Shown: positions 35,517 to 42,860 of the stretch, piece after piece
Layout: every line of letters starts with the position of its first letter
Position numbering within the stretch: the first letter of the stretch is position 1
NCBI GenBank assembly: GCA_001768565.1
Contig: MEOE01000028.1
Coordinates: 163,762-227,761, forward strand
Reading direction: 5' to 3'
Length of the DNA: 64,000 bases
From: Bacteroidetes bacterium GWF2_33_16
Lineage (GTDB): Bacteria > Bacteroidota > Bacteroidia > Bacteroidales > UBA12077
Program-made: the position numbers and the translations under genes
The notes under the pieces: model-generated
What the model was told of the DNA's origin: nothing
Seen by the model: only the letters and a program-made list of their open reading frames with translations
Database searches by the model: none

Positions 35517-36050
35517 ATGAATACAATAGATATCGTTTTTGCGATACTTTTTTTATGGAGTGCTTATCGGGGTTTTACCAAAGGTTTTATTGTACAACTT
35601 GCCACTCTTGTTGCTTTACTTTTAGGTATTTATGGAGCTCTAAAATTTTCAGATTTTACTGCAGGTGTATTATCAAAAAGAGTTGATTTTAATGAACAAA
35701 CACTTTCCATATTATCATTTGCTCTAACATTTATCGTTATTGTAGTATGTGTGCATCTAATTGCTAAATTAATTGAAAAGTTTTCTGAAGCGATTGCTCT
35801 GGGAGTCGTTAATAAGATCTTTGGAGTTTTATTTTCCATGTTAAAAATGGCTTTTATTGTAAGCATAATTCTGGTTTTAATAAACAAAGCCGATAATAAG
35901 TACAACTTTATTCCTATTAACACGAAAGAAAAATCATTATTATATAAACCTTTGTCTAATTTTGCACCCATGATTTTTCCTTATCTGAAATTCGATAAGA
36001 TTCGCGAAAGATTTGAAGAAAAGAAAAAAGACGAGGAAATATATATTTAA
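35517..36050 (+). CDS. CvpA family membrane protein
   Basis: Protein of 177 residues with four hydrophobic segments (near 5-20, 25-47, 66-87 and 100-121). The opening MNTIDIVFAILFLWSAYRGFTKGFI is the CvpA signature, with the usual YRGxxKGF. CvpA proteins are inner-membrane proteins linked to colicin V export and to bile or membrane stress; the mechanism is not settled. It precedes the PLP enzyme gene by 33 bp. Confidence 0.88.
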   Translation: MNTIDIVFAILFLWSAYRGFTKGFIVQLATLVALLLGIYGALKFSDFTAGVLSKRVDFNEQTLSILSFALTFIVIVVCVHLIAKLIEKFSEAIALGVVNKIFGVLFSMLKMAFIVSIILVLINKADNKYNFIPINTKEKSLLYKPLSNFAPMIFPYLKFDKIRERFEEKKKDEEIYI

Positions 36051-36083
36051 AAAAGGTAAAAATTTAAATTTAAAATAACTACA

Positions 36084-37265
36084 ATGGATACAAAAAATTT
36101 GGGATTTGACTCAAAACTGATACACGCAGGAGATTTTCAAGACGAAATGGGCAGTGCAGTAACGCCGATTTATCAAACATCAACTTTTGCTTTTAGAAAT
36201 GCACAACATGGTGCAGATTTATTTGCAGGTAAAGAAAAGGGATTTATTTATACACGTATTGGTAATCCAACTATTGATGCATTAGAAAATAAACTTGCTG
36301 AACTTGAAAATGGTTATAGAGGAATTGCATTAGCCTCTGGTATGGCAGCCGTTACCACAGTTTATATGGCTTTTTTAGGTCAGGGGGAGCATGTTGTTAG
36401 TACAAGCGCTGTTTATGGTCCCAGCCGTGGTGTTTTAGAAAGTCATTTCGCAAAATTTGGTGTACAGTCAACTTTTGTTGATACATCAAATTTAAATGAA
36501 ATTGAAAAAGCAATCCGTCCGAATACAAAACTATTATATTTGGAAACGCCGTCAAATCCCACAATGGCTTTGACTGACATTAGAAAAGCATCAGAAATTG
36601 GTCATAAACATGGCCTTATAGTGGTTGTTGATAATACATTCTGCAGCCCATATTTACAAAATCCACTTGACTTAGGCGCAGATGTTTCATTACATTCGTT
36701 AACCAAGTTTATAAACGGACATGCCGATATCGTTGGCGGTGCTTTAATTGCAAAAGATTCTGATATTTATGCTAAGTTGCGTAAAACGATGGTTTATATG
36801 GGCGGAAATATGGATCCTCATCAGGCTTATATGGTAATTCGTGGTGTAAAAACACTTAGTTTACGTATGGATAGAGCTCAGGAAAGTTCACAAAAAGTAG
36901 CTGAATATCTTGAAAAACATCCTAAGATTGCATGGGTAAAATATCCCGGATTAAAATCATTTCCGCAATACGAATTAGCAAAAGACCAAATGAGAGGTTC
37001 TGGAGCCATGATAAGCTTTGAACTTAAAGGAGGTTACGATGCAGGCGTAACATTAATGAATAATGTTCATTTAGCCCTTTTGGCTGTTTCGTTGGGTGGT
37101 GTTGAAACATTAATTCAACATCCAGCATCAATGACACATGCTGGTTTACCTAAAGAAGCAAGATTACAAGCTGATATTACTGATGGATTGATTCGATTTG
37201 CTGTTGGAATTGAGAATGTTGAAGATATTATTGCTGATTTGGATCACGCATTGTCGAAAATATAA
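36084..37265 (+). CDS. Cys/Met metabolism PLP-dependent enzyme (methionine gamma-lyase-like)
   Basis: Protein of 393 residues, full length for the family. The PLP lysine lies in SLTKFINGHADIVGG around residue 209. GSAVTPIYQTSTFAF, IYTRIGNPTIDALENKLAELE and LASGMAAVTTVYMAFL are standard. The C-terminal SLGGVETLIQHPASMTHAGLP matches the gamma-lyase/O-acetylhomoserine group. In methionine gamma-lyase an active-site Cys follows Tyr-Gly; here the place reads YGPSRG, so classical lyase activity is uncertain. It could be a gamma-synthase, gamma-lyase or O-acetylhomoserine sulfhydrylase. No riboswitch is visible in the 33-bp upstream gap. Confidence 0.85.
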   Translation: MDTKNLGFDSKLIHAGDFQDEMGSAVTPIYQTSTFAFRNAQHGADLFAGKEKGFIYTRIGNPTIDALENKLAELENGYRGIALASGMAAVTTVYMAFLGQGEHVVSTSAVYGPSRGVLESHFAKFGVQSTFVDTSNLNEIEKAIRPNTKLLYLETPSNPTMALTDIRKASEIGHKHGLIVVVDNTFCSPYLQNPLDLGADVSLHSLTKFINGHADIVGGALIAKDSDIYAKLRKTMVYMGGNMDPHQAYMVIRGVKTLSLRMDRAQESSQKVAEYLEKHPKIAWVKYPGLKSFPQYELAKDQMRGSGAMISFELKGGYDAGVTLMNNVHLALLAVSLGGVETLIQHPASMTHAGLPKEARLQADITDGLIRFAVGIENVEDIIADLDHALSKI

Positions 37266-37282
37266 GCAATAGCATTGTTTAA

Positions 37283-37343
37283 ACTTCGAAAGGCTCAGCT
37301 TGACAAAAATAATAAGGAATTGCCCTGTTGAGCCTGTCGAAAC
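37283..37343. repeat. Imperfect palindromic intergenic element (REP-like)
   Basis: CTTCGAAAGGCTCAGC near 37284 and GTTGAGCCTGTCGAAAC ending at 37342 are inverted copies with two mismatches, separated by about 27 bp. The sequence GAGCCTGTCGA is of a kind seen as short dispersed palindromes in Bacteroidetes genomes. It fills the gap between the PLP gene and tyrS. I noticed no second copy in this window. Confidence 0.6.
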
Positions 37344-37370
37344 ATGATAATTTTATAAATAACAAATACA

Positions 37371-38648
37371 ATGAATTTTGTTGAAGAATTAAAGTGGAGA
37401 GGCATGATACATGATATTATGCCCGGATCTGAGGAGCAATTTCAAAAGGAAATGACATCGGCATATATTGGATTCGATCCAACAGCCGATTCGTTGCATA
37501 TTGGTAGCTTAGTTCAAATAATGATATTAGTTCACTTACAACGTTGCGGTCACAAACCATTTGCTCTTATTGGTGGAGCAACTGGAATGGTTGGCGATCC
37601 TTCAGGCAGATCTGAAGAAAGAAATATGTTGTCGAAGGAAGCTCTTGAATTTAATCTGGCAGGAATAAAAAAGCAGTTGGAAAAGTTTCTTGATTTCGAT
37701 TGTGGAAAAAATTCTGCTGTAATGGTAAATAATTATGATTGGTTCAAAGATTATAGTTTTCTTGATTTTATTCGCGATGTAGGTAAACATATTACAGTAA
37801 ACTACATGCTTGCCAAAGATTCGGTTCAAAAAAGGCTCGAAAGTGGAATGTCATTTACAGAATTTACATATCAGTTAGTTCAGGGATACGATTTTTACTA
37901 TTTATATAAAAATTATAATTGCAAAATACAATTAGGTGGCTCTGACCAATGGGGAAACATTGTCACAGGCACAGAGCTTGTTCGTAGAAAAGATGGTGGG
38001 CAAGCCTGGGCAATTACTACTCCACTTATTAAAAAGGCCGATGGATCTAAGTTTGGCAAAACAGCCGAAGGTAATGTATGGCTAGATCCGGAGAGAACAT
38101 CTCCTTATAAATTTTATCAGTATTGGATTAATGCTTCTGATGAAGATGCTGAAACATATATTAAAATATTCACGCTTCTTACAAAAGAAGAAGTTGATAA
38201 ATTAATCGAAGAACACAAGCAGGCTCCACATTTAAGAATACTTCAGAAAAGGTTAGCAGAAGAAGTAACTACTCTTGTTCATTCAAAAGAAGACTTACAA
38301 TCTGCCATAGAAGCATCAGATATTTTATTTGGCAAAGGAACTACTGAATCGCTCCAGCGAATGGACGAAAAAACAATTCTTTCTGTGTTTGAAGGAGTTC
38401 CTATGTTTGAAATTGAAAAATCAAAAATTTCTTTAGGAATTAATGTACTTGATTTATTGGCCGTTGATACGCAGGTTTTTCCCTCAAAAGGAGAGCTGCG
38501 TAGAACCATTCAGGGTGGAGGAGTAAGTATTAATAAAGAAAAAATTGATAGCGAAGAAATAACTATAAACGCAAATCGTTTATTGAATGAGAAATATATT
38601 CTTGTTCAAAAAGGAAAGAAAAACTACTACTTAATAAAAGCAATATAA
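37371..38648 (+). CDS. tyrS: Tyrosyl-tRNA synthetase
   Basis: Protein of 425 residues, normal for TyrRS. It attaches tyrosine to tRNA-Tyr. Class I signatures are [14 protein letters not shown] (HIGH-type) near residues 33-46 and [17 protein letters not shown] (KFGKS-type) near 223-239. [15 protein letters not shown] and [14 protein letters not shown] line the tyrosine pocket. The C-terminal ~80 residues ([19 protein letters not shown]) are the S4 RNA-binding domain. The next gene starts only 3 bp downstream, suggesting read-through into the envelope genes. Confidence 0.97.
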   Translation: MNFVEELKWRGMIHDIMPGSEEQFQKEMTSAYIGFDPTADSLHIGSLVQIMILVHLQRCGHKPFALIGGATGMVGDPSGRSEERNMLSKEALEFNLAGIKKQLEKFLDFDCGKNSAVMVNNYDWFKDYSFLDFIRDVGKHITVNYMLAKDSVQKRLESGMSFTEFTYQLVQGYDFYYLYKNYNCKIQLGGSDQWGNIVTGTELVRRKDGGQAWAITTPLIKKADGSKFGKTAEGNVWLDPERTSPYKFYQYWINASDEDAETYIKIFTLLTKEEVDKLIEEHKQAPHLRILQKRLAEEVTTLVHSKEDLQSAIEASDILFGKGTTESLQRMDEKTILSVFEGVPMFEIEKSKISLGINVLDLLAVDTQVFPSKGELRRTIQGGGVSINKEKIDSEEITINANRLLNEKYILVQKGKKNYYLIKAI

Positions 38649-38651
38649 GAT

Positions 38652-39062
38652 ATGGCAAGAATAATAATAAGTCGAAAAAAGGAGTGGACAAACAGAGCAC
38701 GCAAATTTGGTGTTTTTGTTGATGGTGAAAAAAAAGACACAGTTTTAAATGGTGAAATAAAAGACATAGAAGTGCCAGCAGGAAAGCATAAGCTCATGTT
38801 TAAAGTTGACTGGTGCAGCAGTCCCGAATTAGAGATTGATGTAAAAGAGGAAAAATCGAAAACAGTTGAAGTTTCTGGATTTAAGGCAAATAAGTGGTTA
38901 TTGATTCTATCGTATATAATTTTGGGAGTTTATTTCTTTTCAGAATTTATTCTGCATAAAGATATGAAAGTGATTATGTATTTTGTTATTCCAATTTTTC
39001 TGGTGTATTTATATTATTTAACCATAGGCCGAAAAAAGTATTTGGAAATAAACGAACTTTAA
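38652..39062 (+). CDS. Small membrane protein with a PEGA-like N-terminal domain
   Basis: Protein of 136 residues. Residues ~15-78 look like a small beta-sandwich (FGVFVDGEKKDTVLNGEIKDI, VPAGKHKLMFKVDW), as in PEGA domains. Two membrane helices follow at ~82-100 and ~106-124. No signal peptide at the start. It lies between tyrS (3 bp) and the Wzz gene (7 bp), so it belongs to the same transcript. No established role. Confidence 0.7.
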   Translation: MARIIISRKKEWTNRARKFGVFVDGEKKDTVLNGEIKDIEVPAGKHKLMFKVDWCSSPELEIDVKEEKSKTVEVSGFKANKWLLILSYIILGVYFFSEFILHKDMKVIMYFVIPIFLVYLYYLTIGRKKYLEINEL

Positions 39063-39069
39063 TATAAAA

Positions 39070-39966
39070 ATGAGTTTGCAGAATCAATCATATAATTTTA
39101 ATTCTATGGATATTATAAGGTTTGTTTTTAAGCACAAATGGCCAATATTTGGAGTGACAATTATTGCTGCCATTGCTTCTGTGATTGTTTCGTATATGAT
39201 AACACCCAAATTCAGATCTTCTGTAATTTTATTTCCCAAAACCCAGGTTTCTGCTTCTCAGGCACTTAATACTTCCGAATTGATTAATACCGATGATCAT
39301 ATAATGAATTTTGGTGACGAAGAAGCTACTGAGCAACTTATTCAAACACTTTATTCAGAAGAAATTAGATTTAAAATAATCGACAAGTTTAACCTTTTAC
39401 AGCATTATCAGATAGATGAAAAAGGTGGATATCCAATGACAAAATTGCATGAAACATTTATGAAAAATATCCGGTTTAAACGAACCGAATATATGGCCAT
39501 TCAGATTGAGGTTTTGGATGCTGATCCGAAAATGGCTGCAGATATTGCCAATGAAATAGCTGTACTACTCGATTCTACATTAAACGAAATGCAACGCGAT
39601 GTGGCTGTTGAAATATTTAAAATGGTTGATAATCAGTATCAAAACTTACAAACCGAAATAGTTCAAATAGAAGAATCAATAAAAAAAATCAACAAAACAG
39701 AGCCAAAATATATCTCATTAACAGAACAATTGATTAACGAAAACAAGCGGTTAAGCAGCATGAAATCAAAACTGGTTGAGGCAGAGGTGAATGCTTTACA
39801 AAAGTTGCCACGAAAATTTATTGTTGCCAATGCTTATGCTGCCGAGAAAAAATCTTATCCTGTGCGATGGGTAATTTGTGCTGTTTCTACACTATCTGCC
39901 TTTGTTTTTGCAGTATTATTAATGCTGTTCCTCGAAAGGTATAAAGACCTCTTTAAATTTAAATAG
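39070..39966 (+). CDS. Wzz/chain-length-determinant family protein
   Basis: Protein of 298 residues with the co-polymerase layout. A first membrane helix is near residues 18-40 (HKWPIFGVTIIAAIASVIVSYM), then a large periplasmic segment rich in helices (KMAADIANEIAVLLDSTLNE and a coiled region ~180-240). A second helix near 265-287 is followed by a short tail. Wzz-type proteins set polysaccharide chain length. No Walker ATPase follows the second helix, so it is not the tyrosine-kinase (Wzc) type. An O-antigen ligase-type gene starts 7 bp later. Confidence 0.87.
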   Translation: MSLQNQSYNFNSMDIIRFVFKHKWPIFGVTIIAAIASVIVSYMITPKFRSSVILFPKTQVSASQALNTSELINTDDHIMNFGDEEATEQLIQTLYSEEIRFKIIDKFNLLQHYQIDEKGGYPMTKLHETFMKNIRFKRTEYMAIQIEVLDADPKMAADIANEIAVLLDSTLNEMQRDVAVEIFKMVDNQYQNLQTEIVQIEESIKKINKTEPKYISLTEQLINENKRLSSMKSKLVEAEVNALQKLPRKFIVANAYAAEKKSYPVRWVICAVSTLSAFVFAVLLMLFLERYKDLFKFK

Positions 39967-39973
39967 ATACAGG

Positions 39974-41413
39974 TTGTTAAAAATTGAAAACAAAGTCTAT
40001 TTCTACTTTTTTTCTCTGCTTTTTATAGCAATAAACATTGGTTTTATTGCTTATAATGTATATTATGTAGCTTTTTTACCAGTAATACTAATTTTTCTTT
40101 TTGGATCTTTTATTGCTCTCGATAAAATTCTTCTGGCTATTGTTTTTTTTACTCCCTTATCGATTCAACTTAGAGATTTCTTCCCAGGTATTTCTTTTAA
40201 TTTATCTCTTCCTACTGAACCCTTACTTTTAGGAGTACTCATTCTTTTTGTATTTAAGTTATTGCTCAACGGCAAAATAGATCAACGAATAGCAACTCAT
40301 CCTATAAGTATTGCAATATATATTCATTTATTCTGGATGTTTATAACCAGTATTACTAGCACTATGCCCATTGTTTCGTTCAAGTTTTTTCTATCCCGGT
40401 TATGGTTTATTGTAGCAATGTACTTTTTAGCTACGCAGCTATTTAAAGACAAAAAGAATATCGAACGATTTAATTGGTTATATATTTTGGCCTTAATTAT
40501 TGTAATTATCTATACAAATTATAGATTATCAGGATATGGATTCGATAATCAAAGAGCATCCAATTGGGTGGTGTGGCCATTTTTTAGCGATCACACATCG
40601 TATGGAGCTATGCTCGTGATGTTTCTTTTTCCATTGTATTATTTTTTAGAGAGAAAAACATCCAATCTATTTGCAAAAGCAATAATCGGATTAGTTTTTC
40701 TTGTTTATATTTTTGCCATCGTATTTTCATATACTAGGGCTGCCTGGTTGAGTTTATTTGCTAGTATAGGATTATGGATTATAATTAAATTGAAACTGAA
40801 TTTGCGAACGATCTTTTTGTCAGGAATAATCATTTTAGTAATAGCCGTTGTTTCATATTCTTCATTTTTACGAAACCTTGAAAAAAACAAATCAGAATCA
40901 TCGGGAAGGTTTTCAGAACACATTGAATCTATGACGAATATTACAACCGATGCATCAAATCTTGAACGGTTAAACCGATGGAAATGTGCAATTAGGATGT
41001 TTGAAGAAAAACCCATTTTTGGTTGGGGTCCTGGCACATACATGTTTCAATATGCTCCATTTCAATTTTCGTACGATAAAACAACAATAAGTACTGATTT
41101 TGGGGATTTGGGAAATGCTCACAGTGAATATCTGGGGCCTTTAGCGGAGTCAGGCATAATTGGATTGTTATCAATACTACTAATAGTGTGTATGGTTTTT
41201 TATACCGCTTACAAAATTTATAGGACCAACAAGGAAGAGACAAAAGCACTCTCTCTTTATATTTCACTAGGTTTATCAACCTATTTTATTCATGGATTTT
41301 TAAATAACTTCTTGGATTCCGACAAGGCTTCTGTTCCTGTTTGGGGATTTATGGCTATACTTGTAGCTCTTGATGTTTATCATACTAAAACCAGCGATGA
41401 GAATACAGCATAA
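39974..41413 (+). CDS. O-antigen ligase / Wzy-type polymerase family protein
   Basis: Protein of 479 residues starting at TTG 39974, the only sensible start before the first helix. About 10-12 hydrophobic segments surround a large periplasmic loop. The Wzy_C signature is clear: YTRAAWLSLFAS near residue 255, FEEKPIFGWGPGTYMFQ around 341-357 and NAHSEYLGPLAESGIIGL around 375-392. Such proteins polymerise or ligate undecaprenyl-linked sugars on the periplasmic side. It follows Wzz directly; no glycosyltransferases or flippase accompany the pair here. Confidence 0.88.
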   Translation: MLKIENKVYFYFFSLLFIAINIGFIAYNVYYVAFLPVILIFLFGSFIALDKILLAIVFFTPLSIQLRDFFPGISFNLSLPTEPLLLGVLILFVFKLLLNGKIDQRIATHPISIAIYIHLFWMFITSITSTMPIVSFKFFLSRLWFIVAMYFLATQLFKDKKNIERFNWLYILALIIVIIYTNYRLSGYGFDNQRASNWVVWPFFSDHTSYGAMLVMFLFPLYYFLERKTSNLFAKAIIGLVFLVYIFAIVFSYTRAAWLSLFASIGLWIIIKLKLNLRTIFLSGIIILVIAVVSYSSFLRNLEKNKSESSGRFSEHIESMTNITTDASNLERLNRWKCAIRMFEEKPIFGWGPGTYMFQYAPFQFSYDKTTISTDFGDLGNAHSEYLGPLAESGIIGLLSILLIVCMVFYTAYKIYRTNKEETKALSLYISLGLSTYFIHGFLNNFLDSDKASVPVWGFMAILVALDVYHTKTSDENTA

Positions 41414-41440
41414 TTTTAAGCACTTTAAATAAATTATATT

Positions 41441-42817
41441 ATGTATAGTTTTATTTTCCTTCCGCATAACTTACTTAATCTTCTATTAATTGCCACAGGA
41501 GTAATATTCTTTCTCATAATGATTTCTTTTTCAATAGTTTTTTTTCAGGAAAAGGAATATCGTGCAGCAAAAATTGCTTTTATTACGTCCCTTTTTGTTG
41601 CGTCCCCATTCATCTTAATTTCATTAATGCAATTTGCATACAAAGATGTAATCGCATTCATTATACTGTTTATTACCTATTCCGCTGTTCTTGTTTTATT
41701 TATTCCTATTCGTTTTTCAAAGAAGGAATTATTTTCAGAACCAACTGATAAGCACGACGAAAGAGATATAATGTTTTCAAGAAACGAACTTGTTCCCAAT
41801 ACAGAAAAGTATACACAATACTATGCATTAAATCCTGAGAAAAAGGTTATAGATGATAATTTCAGAGACAAACCCGGACTATTATCTCCGGAATCAGTAT
41901 TTTATCACACTCTGGCATATGCTTCTGCAAATGCAAATCTACAGGTTATTGAAGCATTAAAACCCTTTGTGAATGGAACGGTTGCAGCGAAAAAACTAGA
42001 AGTTGATAACGAAAAAATTAGCAAGTACCTTAAAGCTTGGGCATCAAAACTTGGTGCTCATTCCACAGGAATAACAATTCTTAAGGAATATCATCTATAC
42101 TCGCATAAAGGGAGAAAAGAATTATACGGAAAGGAAATAACCAATCATCATAAATTTGCTATTGCTATTACTGTTGAAATGGATAATGATTTAATTTCTA
42201 CTGCTCCAAAAGGGCCGGTTATTATGGAATCAACTCAGCAATATTTAAATTCAGGTACTATTGCTTTACAGATTGCCAGTTTTATAAGAGAATTAGGCTA
42301 TTCTGCCAGAGCTCATATCGATGGTAATTATGAATTGATTTGTCCCCTCGTTGCCCGCGATGCAGGATTGGGCGAAATAGGACGAATGGGACTACTTATT
42401 ACTCCAAAACTAGGCCCGAGAGTTCGGTTGGCTGTTGTTACAACAGATATTCCTTTGCCTGTAGATACTAAAAGTGATTTTTCTTCTGTTATCGATTTTT
42501 GTACGATCTGTAAAAAATGTGCAGTTGTTTGCCCTTCGCATGCTATTTCATTAGAAAATCGAAAAAAAATAAGCAATACTTTACGCTGGAAAATAAATTC
42601 CGAAAGTTGTTTTACTTATTGGTGTAGTGCTGGTACCGATTGTGGAAGATGCATAGCTGTTTGCCCATACTCACATCCAAATAATTTAATGCACAACATT
42701 ATTCGCTGGGGAATTCATAATTCAAGTTTATTTCAACGTTTTGCCCTTTTTATGGATAATATATTTTATGGTAAAAAACCTAAATCAAGAAAAATTCCTT
42801 CTTGGATTGATATCTAA
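41441..42817 (+). CDS. Reductive dehalogenase-like iron-sulfur protein with N-terminal three-helix membrane anchor
   Basis: Protein of 458 residues. Residues 1-92 hold three membrane helices (~11-35, 44-66, 71-91). The soluble part begins with ERDIMFSRNELVPNTEKYTQYYALNPE (~107-133), the RdhA N-domain pattern, continues with LVARDAGLGEIGRMGLLITPKLGPRVRLAVV (~303-333), and ends with two cluster motifs. These are Cys354-x2-Cys357-x2-Cys360-x3-Cys364-Pro and Cys390 ... Cys401-x2-Cys404-x3-Cys408-Pro, the second in the RdhA-like setting CFTYWCSAGTDCGRCIAVCP. RdhA enzymes bind cobamide and reduce organohalides; typical ones carry a Tat signal and a separate RdhB anchor. This one has no Tat signal and looks like a fused anchor. 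The substrate is unknown, and epoxyqueuosine-reductase-like chemistry is an alternative. Confidence 0.85.
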   Translation: MYSFIFLPHNLLNLLLIATGVIFFLIMISFSIVFFQEKEYRAAKIAFITSLFVASPFILISLMQFAYKDVIAFIILFITYSAVLVLFIPIRFSKKELFSEPTDKHDERDIMFSRNELVPNTEKYTQYYALNPEKKVIDDNFRDKPGLLSPESVFYHTLAYASANANLQVIEALKPFVNGTVAAKKLEVDNEKISKYLKAWASKLGAHSTGITILKEYHLYSHKGRKELYGKEITNHHKFAIAITVEMDNDLISTAPKGPVIMESTQQYLNSGTIALQIASFIRELGYSARAHIDGNYELICPLVARDAGLGEIGRMGLLITPKLGPRVRLAVVTTDIPLPVDTKSDFSSVIDFCTICKKCAVVCPSHAISLENRKKISNTLRWKINSESCFTYWCSAGTDCGRCIAVCPYSHPNNLMHNIIRWGIHNSSLFQRFALFMDNIFYGKKPKSRKIPSWIDI

Positions 42818-42860
42818 TAAAAAGTAAACTACTTTTATATCGTATTCAAATGTAATTTAT

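Noticed and set aside
36051..36083. SAM or other riboswitch before the PLP gene
   Set aside because: The gap is only 33 bp and CvpA is just upstream; no aptamer-like structure fits.
39967..39973. Frameshift between Wzz and the ligase
   Set aside because: Both proteins are complete in themselves with normal ends; the 7-bp gap is tight spacing, not a break.
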